Counted from the first letter of the stretch, positions 26,895 to 36,614 are shown. The stretch is 64,000 nucleotides of DNA from an uncultured Roseburia sp. (GCA_945787015.1 CALZGM010000011.1:33461-97460), one strand, 5' to 3'. The notes: a model not told the origin generated them from the letters alone. A program made the numbers and translations.

Positions 26895-28064
26895 TTAGAT
26901 AACTTCTAGCAATTGTCTAGCACGGCATTCCCATGTATGTTTTTCCAAAAATTCCTGATAAGCTGATTCCTGAATATTTCTAAGCAGACTTGGATTCGTC
27001 ATCAATTCCTCTGCCATATCTTTTATTGTTTTTGTATCCTTAAGCGAATACAGCATTATATTTTCTCTGTCCTTTAAGGTTCGTCTCAAATATGGATTTT
27101 CATCGGTCATGACCACACAGTGATTTGCCATACCCGCATAGATACGATCATGTGCTCCTCTGTTAAAAATCGGGGAATTATTCAGCAAAATATGTTCTTT
27201 CGCAATCTTTTCAAATGAAAGACCAAATTCCACTTCTTTCTCCCTGATTATGAAATCATCATAGCTGCTTTGGTACTTTTCCCAGCCCTCTCCTATGATT
27301 TTGACAGGAATTCTAGCTTTCACCATCGTTTCTATGGACATTCTGCGATAATAATTACGGATGAATGCATCAACCGCATACATCTGATTCATAAAAAGTG
27401 CAAACTTCGCATCTTTAAGTTCCAATCCTTTTTGCAGCAATAAATCTTCAAACGCCTGCTCCATCGGAATCTCCGGTTCTTCCATTCGCCGTTTTAGAAT
27501 TTCCTTCATAAAGGACTTTAATGGTTCTGGAGCCAAATTCATAATTCCCCGTAATTTTTCTTCCGAATCATAAGAGCCAATAAACAAGACACAATCCGGT
27601 TTTTCTACTCTTTTCTCTTTTGTAAAAGCCTCCGTTGCACCAAGAGGCATCATCATGGTACTTTTCACATTCGGATGATACCGTTTTACATAGTTTTCCT
27701 GTCCTTCGTCCAGTAAAATTGCATGAAAATCATTTGCTTTCACAGACAAACAATTATAGTGAAATAAAGGATGATCCAGTATATAATCATAAAACGGTCC
27801 ATGAATCATATTTAATACCGGTGTTCCATCTTCTTCAATCAATTGGGGAAGTAAGGAATTAAAGTCCAGCATAAGCTTATATGTTTTACCAAGATGGGGC
27901 TTTAATACAACATCAAAATCATCTTCTTTTGTAAATTCGCAAAAATCCACTTCCTGTCCTAATTTTTCAAAGGCTGCCGCTATCTGATGTGCAAAAAAGG
28001 AATGTGAATTATAACAAATTTCTCTGGATGTAAATACCAGAATTTTTTCATCTGTTTGTGCCAT
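26895..28064 (-). CDS. Glycosyltransferase, CgeB-like (GT4-type)
   Basis: The 389-residue protein has a two-domain GT-B layout. The N-terminal half (EKILVFTSREICYNSHSFFA) resembles DUF3880/CgeB N-terminal domains. The C-terminal half has NNSPIFNRGAHDRIYAGMAN and VVMTDENPYL, matching the CgeB-type glycosyl transferase 1 region that binds a sugar nucleotide. Donor and acceptor cannot be named; spore or cell-surface glycosylation is possible. The ATG at 28062-28064 follows TGGAGG by five bases; an in-frame ATG four codons upstream lies before that site. A small GTCCAGC hairpin (28131-28147) lies in the leader. Confidence 0.75.
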   Translation of the reverse strand: MAQTDEKILVFTSREICYNSHSFFAHQIAAAFEKLGQEVDFCEFTKEDDFDVVLKPHLGKTYKLMLDFNSLLPQLIEEDGTPVLNMIHGPFYDYILDHPLFHYNCLSVKANDFHAILLDEGQENYVKRYHPNVKSTMMMPLGATEAFTKEKRVEKPDCVLFIGSYDSEEKLRGIMNLAPEPLKSFMKEILKRRMEEPEIPMEQAFEDLLLQKGLELKDAKFALFMNQMYAVDAFIRNYYRRMSIETMVKARIPVKIIGEGWEKYQSSYDDFIIREKEVEFGLSFEKIAKEHILLNNSPIFNRGAHDRIYAGMANHCVVMTDENPYLRRTLKDRENIMLYSLKDTKTIKDMAEELMTNPSLLRNIQESAYQEFLEKHTWECRARQLLEVI

Positions 28065-28130
28065 GTAAGCCTCCATATTTCAAGAAGTAATCAAAACACA
28101 CATTGGTATCTTTCTATTATCGGTAGTGAG

Positions 28131-28147
28131 GTCCAGCTTCGCTGGAC
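28131..28147. repeat. Perfect 7-bp hairpin between two genes
   Basis: GTCCAGC and GCTGGAC flank a TTC loop about 67 bases before the glycosyltransferase start. It has no U-tract on either strand. Confidence 0.45.
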
Positions 28148-28162
28148 ACACTGAATGAAAAA

Positions 28163-28197
28163 GAAGCTCCCGCTTTCTTGCGGCAGCCTCCTGCTTC
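28163..28197 (-). terminator. Terminator overlapping the stop of the small membrane protein gene
   Basis: The minus strand forms GAAGC...GCTTC with an inner CCGC...GCGG helix and then TTTTTC. It begins at the gene's stop codon, which is unusually tight. Confidence 0.7.
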
Positions 28198-28508
28198 TAC
28201 TTATTCCAAACATTTAATGCCAGGATACCCACTACGTAAAAAAGTGCACATAATAATAGGAAAGTGGCTTTCCCAAAAATAACACCCACAACTACCTGTG
28301 CAATCGCAATAATTCCATGCAGCCAAATTGGGACATCCTGCATACATACTGACAAGCCAGCCTCGATTAACAACAGCACACAAATTGCAACAACCGGAAG
28401 CTTCCACACAAAAATCCCCATTAATATCACAAATAGCGCAGCCAAAACCACCCCAAAAAGTATCAACTGCTGTTTATTTTCTTTCACTAAAGCTTTTATA
28501 TCATTCAT
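28197..28508 (-). CDS. Small integral membrane protein (103 aa), unknown
   Basis: Nearly the whole protein after residue 15 is hydrophobic: LILFGVVLAALFVILMGIFV, PVVAICVLLLIEAGLSVC, LHGIIAIAQVVVGVIF and FLLLCALFYVVGILAL give four membrane helices. A short charged N-terminus precedes them. No family is recognised. Of two in-frame ATGs, the one at 28506-28508 lies nine bases after AAGG and is preferred; the other, at 28514, is too close. It is divergent from the GDSL gene. Confidence 0.6.
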   Translation of the reverse strand: MNDIKALVKENKQQLILFGVVLAALFVILMGIFVWKLPVVAICVLLLIEAGLSVCMQDVPIWLHGIIAIAQVVVGVIFGKATFLLLCALFYVVGILALNVWNK

Positions 28509-28663
28509 TTTCATTCACCTTTCATCTCATGATATGCTATTATATCAATTTCTTTTAAAAAGGACAAGGTATAAGTTCCTCTTCACAATATGTTTTTCAA
28601 CTGATATAATAGCTTTAAATGCTTTAGAACAAAATTAGAAAGATTGAGAGGATCTCTTTTCAT

Positions 28664-29833
28664 ATGAACCAATGGATTTCTATGTGGGGCAATGCGATTT
28701 CCTTTGCCGAACGCAGACCCGAAAGTTATGCCAAAAATATCACCCTGCGCTATCCCATCTATGTACCGTTTTCCGGGGAAGCACTTCGTTTTACATTTGA
28801 TAATTATTGTGGAACAGAAAAGATTGATATAACAAAGGCAACTGTTTCTCTCTCGCCTGTTAATATGAAAGAAAAAGTTGGACTCACATGTCCAATGTAT
28901 GAAAAGCAGGTACAGGAAATTACATTTTTCAGCAGTACGGATGTTACCATACTTCCAAATGATCATGTTGTCAGCGATCCGGTGTTTATAGATGTAAAAG
29001 CAGGTGACACAATCTGCGTCAATTTATATTTTGCCAATTACACTTCTATGCAGTCTGCCGTATTAGTAACCGGTCCTTTATCAAAAGGCTATTTTTCGAT
29101 TGGAGATATGACAAAAGTTGGAAATCTTCCGTTAGAAGAAACGAAAGCGACTAATTGGTTCTATTTTCTCAGTAATATAGAGATTCTTTCTCCTATTGGG
29201 AATCACACAATCCTATGCTATGGTGATTCCATAACGGCACAATCCTGGCCGGATTATTTAATGCTTCGGGCAGCTACAAACGAAAATAATCATACTGCCA
29301 TCGTCCGCCGTGCCGTTAGTGGTACCCGTGTACTTCGCCAATATGATTGCCTGACCTACCAGTCTTACGGTTTAAAGGGAACCAATCGTTTCCTTCATGA
29401 GGCGCCTACATCCGGTTGCGACACAATTATTATTCAACAGGGAATCAATGATATTATTCATCCCGTAGGAACTGAGCAAAACCCATTCCGTCCGATGAGT
29501 GATTTACCAACCTCAAACGAATTGATAGATGGCTTAAAATGGTATATTGAGGAAGCACGAGCCTTAAACTATAAAGTTTACATGGGTACTCTTCTACCAA
29601 TTAAAGGGTGGAGAACCTTCGCGCCATTTCGTGAGGAACTGCGAAATGAAATAAATGCATGGATTCGCTCAACAACTGATATTGATGCATGTATCGATTT
29701 TGATTTGGCACTTCGTGATGTATCCGACCCTTCCGCTTTTAAAACCAGTTATGACAGCGGTGATCATTTGCATCCAAGTGCAAAAGCTTACAAGAAAATG
29801 GCAGACATCGTACCTTCTGATTTGATTTTTTAA
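28664..29833 (+). CDS. SGNH/GDSL-family hydrolase with N-terminal beta domain
   Basis: This 389-residue protein has an N-terminal jelly-roll-like region (about 1-170) and a C-terminal SGNH hydrolase: block I LCYGDSITAQSW with the nucleophile serine near residue 190, block III QQGINDI, and block V SGDHLHPSAKAY with the Asp-His pair. Such enzymes deacetylate plant polysaccharides or other esters. No signal peptide is visible, so it probably acts on imported oligosaccharides or small esters. GAGAGG lies 13 bases before the ATG. Transcription ends at a hairpin shared with the convergent gene. Confidence 0.85.
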   Translation: MNQWISMWGNAISFAERRPESYAKNITLRYPIYVPFSGEALRFTFDNYCGTEKIDITKATVSLSPVNMKEKVGLTCPMYEKQVQEITFFSSTDVTILPNDHVVSDPVFIDVKAGDTICVNLYFANYTSMQSAVLVTGPLSKGYFSIGDMTKVGNLPLEETKATNWFYFLSNIEILSPIGNHTILCYGDSITAQSWPDYLMLRAATNENNHTAIVRRAVSGTRVLRQYDCLTYQSYGLKGTNRFLHEAPTSGCDTIIIQQGINDIIHPVGTEQNPFRPMSDLPTSNELIDGLKWYIEEARALNYKVYMGTLLPIKGWRTFAPFREELRNEINAWIRSTTDIDACIDFDLALRDVSDPSAFKTSYDSGDHLHPSAKAYKKMADIVPSDLIF

Positions 29834-29836
29834 AAG

Positions 29837-29888
29837 AAAAAGAGCACTATTGGTTCCTTAATGTAAGGCACCTAAATAATGCTCTTTT
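29837..29888. terminator. Bidirectional terminator between convergent genes
   Basis: AAAAGAGCA and TGCTCTTTT pair at the ends of a 34-base spacer that can pair partly within itself. A-runs and T-runs flank both sides, so it can serve the GDSL gene (plus) and the facing membrane protein gene (minus). Confidence 0.7.
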
Positions 29889-29897
29889 CTTATTTCA

Positions 29898-30293
29898 TTA
29901 TTTTTTTATCTCATATACTCTGATTCCAATAATGTACCATAGTCCGCGTATTGCCGCTGCCGCCACAAATCCATTATAGAAAGCCATCATATAATCAATA
30001 TTCTGCTTCAACCATACAAGTACTACAATCTGAATCACAGTAAATGCAACAGTAAAAGCAAATAACCAAATAATTGCAGACATATCGTGCCGCATCAAGT
30101 GGGACATGATATCAAGTGCAAATCCAATTAAAAGACAAAGTGCCATCAGCATAACAGAAAACAGCATAAAGTATGCAATTGGCGCAGGCAGAACAATGGA
30201 AATATCAAAAATTGATATAACTGCTAAAGCAATTAATGATAATATCCCCAGACAACAACATATTCTGCTTGCAATTAAAAATTTATAATGCAT
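29898..30293 (-). CDS. Four-helix integral membrane protein, unknown
   Basis: The 131-residue product has hydrophobic segments at about 8-30, 38-62, 72-96 and 104-125. The ends are charged (MHYKF and EIKK) and a short loop carries LMRHDM. No motif identifies the family. It lies 25 bases after the uridine kinase stop in the same direction, so it could be the last gene of the nucleoside operon, but nothing in the protein indicates transport of nucleosides. AAAGGAAATGG precedes the ATG. Confidence 0.55.
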   Translation of the reverse strand: MHYKFLIASRICCCLGILSLIALAVISIFDISIVLPAPIAYFMLFSVMLMALCLLIGFALDIMSHLMRHDMSAIIWLFAFTVAFTVIQIVVLVWLKQNIDYMMAFYNGFVAAAAIRGLWYIIGIRVYEIKK

Positions 30294-30318
30294 GCTCCAT
30301 TTCCTTTCTTTTTCTGTT

Positions 30319-30948
30319 CTAATCTAATGCACACTTACGCAGGTGCTTATGCACGCGTTCTATTAACATCTGTAATGCTACAACATTTTCTCCGCCTTCC
30401 GGAATAATAATATCCGCACGGCGTTTACTTGGCTCTACAAATTGTTCGTGCATCGGCTTTACCGTAGTAAGATACTGGCTGATTACACTGTCTAATGAGC
30501 GTTCTCTTTCTTTTACATCACGTAAAATTCTGCGTAAAATGCGTACATCTGCATCAGTATCGACAAACACCTTAATATCCATTAAGTCACAAAGAGCCTG
30601 CTCTGCAAATATAAGAATCCCTTCAAGCACTATTACAGGTGCCGGTTCCACAACCACAACCTCATTTGAGCGGTTATGTACCGTATAATCATAAACCGGC
30701 ATTTCAATTGCCTTTCCCTCTTTCAACATTTGAATATGCTCACATAACAATTCCGTATCAAATGCATCCGGATGGTCATAATTTAGTTTTGAACGTTCGT
30801 CATAAGTCATCTCATCATGTCGTTTATAATAATTATCATGGCGTAGAATACTCACTTCATCGCTTCCAAAACTATCCACCAGTTTATCCGCTAAAGTCGT
30901 TTTTCCGCTTCCTGTTCCACCCGCAATTCCAATTAAAATTGTATCCAT
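30319..30948 (-). CDS. udk: Uridine kinase
   Basis: Udk phosphorylates uridine and cytidine, the salvage step after nucleoside import. The 209-residue protein has the P-loop GIAGGTGSGKTT at the N-terminus, the conserved DNYYKRHDEM and YDHPDAFD segments, the Walker B-like VIVLEGILIF and the lid region with RILRRILRDVKER. This is the usual family length. It follows deoC by 40 bases in the nucleoside uptake operon, which fits its role. AGAGGAACC precedes the ATG. Confidence 0.95.
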   Translation of the reverse strand: MDTILIGIAGGTGSGKTTLADKLVDSFGSDEVSILRHDNYYKRHDEMTYDERSKLNYDHPDAFDTELLCEHIQMLKEGKAIEMPVYDYTVHNRSNEVVVVEPAPVIVLEGILIFAEQALCDLMDIKVFVDTDADVRILRRILRDVKERERSLDSVISQYLTTVKPMHEQFVEPSKRRADIIIPEGGENVVALQMLIERVHKHLRKCALD

Positions 30949-30988
30949 AAGGTTCCTCTCATGCGCTTTGCATTTTCTCTAGTATTAC

Positions 30989-31633
30989 TTACTTTCCAAT
31001 AATTGCAAGGGTAGCACTTGTTCCCAGTCTGCTTGCACCCGCATCAATCATTGCCTGTGCTTCTTTGGCAGAATGAATTCCGCCGGAAGCTTTTACACCC
31101 ATTTCCGGTCCAACCGTTTTTCGCATAAGTGCAACATGCTCTGCCTTTGCACCGGTTGTAGAAAATCCGGTAGAAGTCTTTACAAAATCAGCACCGGCTT
31201 CCTTTGATAGTTCACAGGCTTTTACGATTTCATCCTCTGTCAAAAGGCATGTTTCTAAAATTACTTTTAACACTACATCTTTTCCACATACCTCTTTTAA
31301 GGTTCGGATATCGTTTAATACATAATCATACTTTTTATCCTTTAGTGCACCAACATTGATAACCATATCAATTTCTGTTGCACCATCTTCAATAGCCGCT
31401 TTTGTCTCAAATGCCTTTACTCTTGTATCAGACATACCGAGAGGGAAGCCTACTACCGTACACACATCAATGCCGGAGCCCCCCAGTTTCTCTGCAACAA
31501 ATTTCGTATAATACTGATTGACGCAAACAGATGCAAAATTATTTTCCAAAGCCTCATCACATATTTTAGCAACCTGAGTTTCTGTCGCATCAGCTTTCAA
31601 AATTGTATGATCAAAATATTTTGTTGAAATCAT
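30989..31633 (-). CDS. deoC: Deoxyribose-phosphate aldolase
   Basis: DeoC cleaves 2-deoxyribose 5-phosphate to acetaldehyde and glyceraldehyde 3-phosphate, feeding nucleoside sugar into glycolysis. The 214-residue TIM-barrel enzyme shows [12 protein letters not shown] at the start, [20 protein letters not shown], the [10 protein letters not shown] lysine strand and the Schiff-base lysine in FVKTSTGFS. It sits nine bases after the second permease gene and is surely cotranscribed. AGGAG precedes the ATG. Confidence 0.96.
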   Translation of the reverse strand: MISTKYFDHTILKADATETQVAKICDEALENNFASVCVNQYYTKFVAEKLGGSGIDVCTVVGFPLGMSDTRVKAFETKAAIEDGATEIDMVINVGALKDKKYDYVLNDIRTLKEVCGKDVVLKVILETCLLTEDEIVKACELSKEAGADFVKTSTGFSTTGAKAEHVALMRKTVGPEMGVKASGGIHSAKEAQAMIDAGASRLGTSATLAIIGK

Positions 31634-31642
31634 TTCTTTCTC

Positions 31643-32608
31643 CTATCTTTGTCCTTTATCGTAAGGTATACCTTCTGCTTTTGGCGCTCTTGATTTTCCT
31701 GATGTAAATGCCAAAATAATCATCGTAGCAATATAAGGAAGCATTTTATAAATTGCATTATCAATTCCAAGATTTGCAAGGAACGGAATCAATGGTACCG
31801 AATATGCAACCGTACGTAAGAATGCAAAGAACAGTGCTGCAAAGAAAATAGAAATAGGTTTCCACTGTCCAAAAATCATTACAGCAAGAGCCAGGAAGCC
31901 AAAACCGGCTACTCCGGTATGACCATTACTATTTCCATCCATAACACTGACTGCATAGAAGAAACCACCAATACCACCTAAAATTCCAGAAAGAATCACA
32001 CCCGCATAACGCATTCTATAAACGTTAATACCTACTGAATCAGCAGCCTGTGGATGTTCACCACAAGCCCGAAGTCGAAGTCCAAACTTTGTTTTGTAAA
32101 AAACAATTGTAACAATAACCAGAATGAGAATACCAAGAATTACAGTCAAATACGTCTTCTGGAATAACAATCTTCCAATAAACGGAATATCTCCCAATAC
32201 TGGAATTTTCTGAATATAAAATGCAACATTTGTGGTAACACCATCAGAGTTAAATGTCATTTTACAGAATAATAACATAATTGCAGGCATTAACATATTA
32301 AGAGCAGTACCTGAAATTGTCTGATCTGCCTTCATATGGATTGCTGCCACTCCTAAAAGGAGTGCATAAATAACACCTGCAATTGCAGCAACCATCATTG
32401 CTAAAATCAAAATCACCTGTGGTTCCATGCCAGAACCTTGTATGAAATATACAAATAAAGTGCCAATAAATGCACCGGCTAACATGATACCTTCCAAAGC
32501 AATATTGATAACACCACTTCGTTCACTAAACATACCACCAAGTGCTACTAAAAGCAGTGGAATCATTACTGGAAGAGTATTCTGAATAATATATACTAAT
32601 GTATCCAT
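31643..32608 (-). CDS. Nucleoside ABC transporter permease (NupQ-like)
   Basis: The 321-residue membrane protein has eight or more hydrophobic helices and the BPD_transp_2 signature region GGMFSERSGVINIALEGIML near residue 24, plus FGLRLRACGEHPQAADSVGI in the cytoplasmic loop that touches the ATPase. This is the second permease of a BMP/Nup-type importer for purine or pyrimidine nucleosides. The neighbouring salvage enzymes support that substrate. It begins three bases after the first permease gene ends, with AAAGGAGG overlapping the end of that gene. Confidence 0.9.
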   Translation of the reverse strand: MDTLVYIIQNTLPVMIPLLLVALGGMFSERSGVINIALEGIMLAGAFIGTLFVYFIQGSGMEPQVILILAMMVAAIAGVIYALLLGVAAIHMKADQTISGTALNMLMPAIMLLFCKMTFNSDGVTTNVAFYIQKIPVLGDIPFIGRLLFQKTYLTVILGILILVIVTIVFYKTKFGLRLRACGEHPQAADSVGINVYRMRYAGVILSGILGGIGGFFYAVSVMDGNSNGHTGVAGFGFLALAVMIFGQWKPISIFFAALFFAFLRTVAYSVPLIPFLANLGIDNAIYKMLPYIATMIILAFTSGKSRAPKAEGIPYDKGQR

Positions 32609-32611
32609 AAT

Positions 32612-33760
32612 TTACTCCTCCTTTCCTTCTTCCGGTAATACCGGACTTTCTGCGTTTACATTTACTTTTGCCTGGTTTTTGGTGAATCTATTTACAAATT
32701 TTGCTAATGCTCCACCCATAATCATCGAGAAGGATGAGAAGTAAATAATAACCGCAATAACAATATCAATAATTTCAGGCTTATATCCATATAGCGCAGA
32801 CAGTGTACCACCACGCTGAATATAAGAGATAAAAATTGATGAAAAAATAATACCCAGAGGGCTAGAGTTACCCAGCAAGGCAACTGCTATACCATTAAAA
32901 CCATTTGCTGCAATCACATTAATCGGCTCATAAGTAACACTGCTTCCTGCAATTGTTGTAGGCGCTAATATTGCAAATGCTCCACCAAGACCTGATAAAG
33001 CTCCGGCAATCACCATTGTAACAACAATATTACGTTTTCCATTCATGCCTGCATAGTGGCATGCTTCTTTGTTAAAACCGGTTGCTTTTAACTCATAGCC
33101 AAAGGTTGTCATATTTAAAATAATATATAGTAAAATTGCAATCAAAATGCCGAAAACAATTGCAATGCTTACATTAGAGCCCTCAATGCCAAGTGAAGGT
33201 ATCTTAGCTGTTTCTGGTAAATACTGTGTTCGCGCTCTTACAGAGTCATACATAGAAGGATTACCTGTCACCAGCATATCTACCAGATACATTCCAATAT
33301 AGTTAAACATAATTGCAGTGATTACTTCATTTACATTCAAAAATGCTTTAAAGAAGCCAGGAAAAATCCCCCATAACATACCACCAAGCATGCCTGCAAG
33401 TACACATACAATCCAGTGAATACCATCAGGCAAGTCAAACATAAAGCCAACATACATAGCGCAAAACATACCCATTGTATACTGCCCGGACGCACCAATA
33501 TTAAACAATCCCATTTTAAATGCAAATCCTACAGAAAGACCTGTCATTAGTATCGGTGTTGCATAATAAAATACATCACCTATTTTTTTCATACCACCGG
33601 TCAAAATACTGCTAAATCCTAACCATGCATTTTCAGGGCTGGCAATTACCATTACAATATAGCCAAACACCAAACCGATTATAATTGCCATTAAGGTTGC
33701 AGTAAATGCAGAAAATCCTCTGCTGTCAAAAATCTGTTTCAAAGAAAATTTCTTATTCAT
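32612..33760 (-). CDS. Nucleoside ABC transporter permease (NupP-like)
   Basis: This 382-residue permease has about ten hydrophobic segments. The conserved MGLFNIGASGQYTMGMFCAM and FGYELKATGFNKEACHYAGM are the membrane and coupling-loop signatures of the BMP/Nup permease family. It pairs with the following permease to form the channel. The start at ATG 33758-33760 follows AGGTGG by eight bases and overlaps the ATPase stop by eight; a GTG at 33772 would also be in frame but lacks a site. Family length is 340-390. Confidence 0.9.
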   Translation of the reverse strand: MNKKFSLKQIFDSRGFSAFTATLMAIIIGLVFGYIVMVIASPENAWLGFSSILTGGMKKIGDVFYYATPILMTGLSVGFAFKMGLFNIGASGQYTMGMFCAMYVGFMFDLPDGIHWIVCVLAGMLGGMLWGIFPGFFKAFLNVNEVITAIMFNYIGMYLVDMLVTGNPSMYDSVRARTQYLPETAKIPSLGIEGSNVSIAIVFGILIAILLYIILNMTTFGYELKATGFNKEACHYAGMNGKRNIVVTMVIAGALSGLGGAFAILAPTTIAGSSVTYEPINVIAANGFNGIAVALLGNSSPLGIIFSSIFISYIQRGGTLSALYGYKPEIIDIVIAVIIYFSSFSMIMGGALAKFVNRFTKNQAKVNVNAESPVLPEEGKEE

Positions 33761-35300
33761 TTGCTGCACCACCTACTTTCTGATTATTTTTCGCTCCTGC
33801 CATGTAAAGTCCTAATTCCTGTACAGTTGTTGTTTTTGGATCCAATTCGCCAACAATTTCTCCCTCATACATAACAAGAATACGGTCACTAACATTCATT
33901 ACCTCATCCAATTCAAGGGATACAAGTAATACCGCTTTTCCTGCATCGCGTCGAGCTACCAGTTGTTTATGGATATACTCAATTGCTCCAACATCTAGTC
34001 CTCTGGTTGGCTGAACAGCTACTAAAAGTTCATGTTCCTTATCAATTTCTCTGGCAATAATAGCCTTTTGCTGATTACCACCTGACATACTTCTGGCTAT
34101 AGTAACCGGTCCTTGTCCGCTTCGGACATCAAACTTCGCGATTAAATTCTCTGTATATTCGCGCATTTCTTTTTTCTTAATAAATCCAAATTTTTGAAAT
34201 CTGGGTTCGAAATATCTTTGTAAAATCATATTCTCTTCTAAAGAATAATCCAAAACCAAACCATGTTTATGTCTGTCTTCCGGAATATGACTCATACCGG
34301 AAGTAGAACGCGTACGAATGGAAGCCTTTGTAATGTCCTTACCACATAATGTAATTTTACCACCACTAATTTTATCTAAGCCGGTTAAAGCGGATACAAA
34401 TTCCGTTTGTCCATTTCCATCGATACCTGCAATACATACAATCTCGCCTGCACGAACTTCAAAAGATACATTCTTAACCACATCTTTTTTTCCCATTTTA
34501 GCAGGTACAGAAACATTTTCTACAGATAATACAACATCCCCTAATTTTTGTTCCTGTTTTTCAACAATGAAATTAACATCACGTCCAACCATCATCTTAG
34601 AAAGCTCTTCTTTATTCGTGTCTTTAATATCGACAGTACCGACTAGCTTTCCCTTTCTAAGTACTGTACAGCGGTCAGCAACTGCCATAATTTCATTTAA
34701 TTTATGCGTAATAAAAAGAATAGACTTGCCTTCTTTTGCAAATCCTCTCATAATTTCCATTAATTCATCGATTTCCTGAGGTGTAAGCACTGCTGTAGGT
34801 TCATCAAAGATGAGAATCTCGTTCTCTCGATATAACATTTTCAGAATCTCAACTCTCTGCTGCATACCTACAGAAATCTTCTCAATCAAAGCATCGGGAT
34901 CGACCTTCAATCCATATTGCTCACTTAATGCAAGCACTTTTTTTCTTGCTTCCTTTTTATTTAAAAATCCTGCTGTGTTTGGCTCCACACCAAGAATAAT
35001 ATTCTCTAATACTGTAAAAATTTCTACTAATTTGAAATGCTGATGCACCATACCAATTCCAAGTGCGTTGGCATCATTTGGATTGTTGATTTTAACAACC
35101 TCTCCATTTTTACGAATTTCTCCTTTTTCCGGTTGATACAAACCAAATAAAACACTCATAAGTGTAGACTTGCCGGCACCATTTTCACCCAGCAATGCAT
35201 GGATTTCCCCTTTTTTTAAACGAAGTGTAATATCATCATTTGCAATAATTCCTGGGAATTCCTTTGTAATATTGAGCATTTCAATAACGTATTCACTCAC
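33753..35300 (-). CDS. Nucleoside ABC transporter ATP-binding protein (NupO-like)
   Basis: This 515-residue protein has two fused nucleotide-binding domains. The first has Walker A GENGAGKST, signature ISVGMQQRVEILKML and Walker B LIFDEPTAVL. The second has a degenerate Walker A (AGIDGNGQTEF), signature SMSGGNQQKAIIAREI and VQPTRGLDV. This is the RbsA/NupO pattern for sugar and nucleoside importers. I set the start at GTG 35298-35300, seven bases after AAAGGAG; the frame continues seven codons upstream without support. The bmp-attenuator hairpin lies 43 bases upstream, so its level may be lower than that of the binding protein. Confidence 0.93.
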   Translation of the reverse strand: MSEYVIEMLNITKEFPGIIANDDITLRLKKGEIHALLGENGAGKSTLMSVLFGLYQPEKGEIRKNGEVVKINNPNDANALGIGMVHQHFKLVEIFTVLENIILGVEPNTAGFLNKKEARKKVLALSEQYGLKVDPDALIEKISVGMQQRVEILKMLYRENEILIFDEPTAVLTPQEIDELMEIMRGFAKEGKSILFITHKLNEIMAVADRCTVLRKGKLVGTVDIKDTNKEELSKMMVGRDVNFIVEKQEQKLGDVVLSVENVSVPAKMGKKDVVKNVSFEVRAGEIVCIAGIDGNGQTEFVSALTGLDKISGGKITLCGKDITKASIRTRSTSGMSHIPEDRHKHGLVLDYSLEENMILQRYFEPRFQKFGFIKKKEMREYTENLIAKFDVRSGQGPVTIARSMSGGNQQKAIIAREIDKEHELLVAVQPTRGLDVGAIEYIHKQLVARRDAGKAVLLVSLELDEVMNVSDRILVMYEGEIVGELDPKTTTVQELGLYMAGAKNNQKVGGAANE

Positions 35301-35343
35301 GCCATTACTCCTTTCCGGCAATCAGCCCCCATTTTGTATTAAA

Positions 35344-35372
35344 AAAGGGAAGGTTCTAAAAACCTTCCCTTT
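35344..35372 (-). terminator. Hairpin between bmp and the ABC ATPase gene (attenuator)
   Basis: AAAGGGAAGGTT and AACCTTCCCTTT pair perfectly over 12 bases with a five-base loop, and the minus strand continues with a TTTTTT run. It is a complete intrinsic terminator placed inside the operon. Partial readthrough would give excess lipoprotein over transporter. Confidence 0.85.
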
Positions 35373-35409
35373 ATAATTAAAGGTTTTCACCTTTATTTTG
35401 CACCAAAAA

Positions 35410-36567
35410 CTATCTTCTTTCAACTACAACTTTTACTAAATTAAGGTTTGTTTCTAATTCTTCAGCTGTAACAGAACCAGCATCTGCTGCTTCAAATGTA
35501 CGAATTGGATCTACTGTTCCATCAACCAATGTTGCATAAACTGCATCGTACTGTTCTTTTGTGAATGATGTGAAACGTTCAAAGTCATCTGGAAGTCCTA
35601 CACCATCATTAGCTGCTGAGAAGTATGTTGTTTTTCCAGCATATGTGTCAAATGAATCAGAGTAGATTGATTCAAGAACTGCCTGTACAGAAGCTCCAAG
35701 ACCCTTAGTAGCAGATGTAATTACTGTCTCGCTGTCTGCCTTCTGGTTAACGTCTACACCGATAGATTTTGCACCAGCTTCTGCTGCTGCTGACATAACA
35801 CTTTTACCTACAGAACCACCGCAACCGAAAATAACTTCTGCACCAGATTCAAACATTGCTTTTGCTGTTGCTTTATTTGCATCTGTTTCAGCGAAGTCAC
35901 CTGTATAGTGATAGAATACTTTAACAGATCCATCTTCTAAGCCAAGCTCTGTAGCTGCATCTTCAATACCCTGTAAGTAGCCATAACCAAAAGCAACTAC
36001 TGCCGGTACTGCCATACCGCCTTCAAAACCAAGTGTTCTCATACCATCCATAACTGCTGCATAACCTGCAAGATAACCAGCTTCTTCTTCTGCGTACATA
36101 ACACATGCCACATTAGATTCTGTCTGGAATGTTGCATAGTCAGCTGTATGTGGTTCACCATCTAATAAGATAAATTTAACATCTGGATACATTGTCTGTG
36201 CATTATAAACAGCTACTTCAAATAAGAAACCTGGACAAACTACAACCTTAGCTCCACCATCTACTGCAAGGCTAATTGCTGCTAAATAACCTTCATCTGA
36301 AGCTTCTTCAGGTTTGTAATACTGGTGTGAGATACCATTTGCTTCTGCAAACGCTACAACACCTTCCCATGAACCCTGATTGAAAGATTTGTCATCAATA
36401 TTACCTTTGTCGGTTACTAACGCAATTTCGTAACCTGTTGATGCATCTGCTTTCTCTGTACTTTCCGTACCATTTGAACTTGCATTGTTGTTTGATGAAC
36501 CGCAAGCAGCGAACATAGAAACTGCCATTGCTGCAACTAACAATAAGCTCATTACTTTCTTTTTCAT
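35410..36567 (-). CDS. BMP-family nucleoside-binding lipoprotein
   Basis: The 385-residue protein has a lipoprotein signal (LLLVAAMAVSMFAACG) followed by a serine/asparagine-rich linker. It then has the BMP domain (YEIALVTDKGNIDDKSFNQG, CGGSVGKSVMSAAAEAG and KSIGVDVNQKADSE). BMP lipoproteins capture nucleosides outside the cell for the ABC importer encoded downstream. The gene is first in the operon bmp-ATPase-permease-permease-deoC-udk. TTTTAGGAGG precedes the ATG. No clear separate promoter is visible between it and the tRNA-Thr gene, so both may share one. Confidence 0.95.
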   Translation of the reverse strand: MKKKVMSLLLVAAMAVSMFAACGSSNNNASSNGTESTEKADASTGYEIALVTDKGNIDDKSFNQGSWEGVVAFAEANGISHQYYKPEEASDEGYLAAISLAVDGGAKVVVCPGFLFEVAVYNAQTMYPDVKFILLDGEPHTADYATFQTESNVACVMYAEEEAGYLAGYAAVMDGMRTLGFEGGMAVPAVVAFGYGYLQGIEDAATELGLEDGSVKVFYHYTGDFAETDANKATAKAMFESGAEVIFGCGGSVGKSVMSAAAEAGAKSIGVDVNQKADSETVITSATKGLGASVQAVLESIYSDSFDTYAGKTTYFSAANDGVGLPDDFERFTSFTKEQYDAVYATLVDGTVDPIRTFEAADAGSVTAEELETNLNLVKVVVERR

Positions 36568-36614
36568 ATTGTTTTCCTCCTAAAATATGTACTTTTGAAT
36601 AGTTCCAAAAGCAT

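Noticed and set aside
28583-28966. A 127-codon minus-strand frame over the start of the GDSL gene
   Set aside because: It lacks a ribosome site and overlaps a well-supported gene with a clear catalytic triad.
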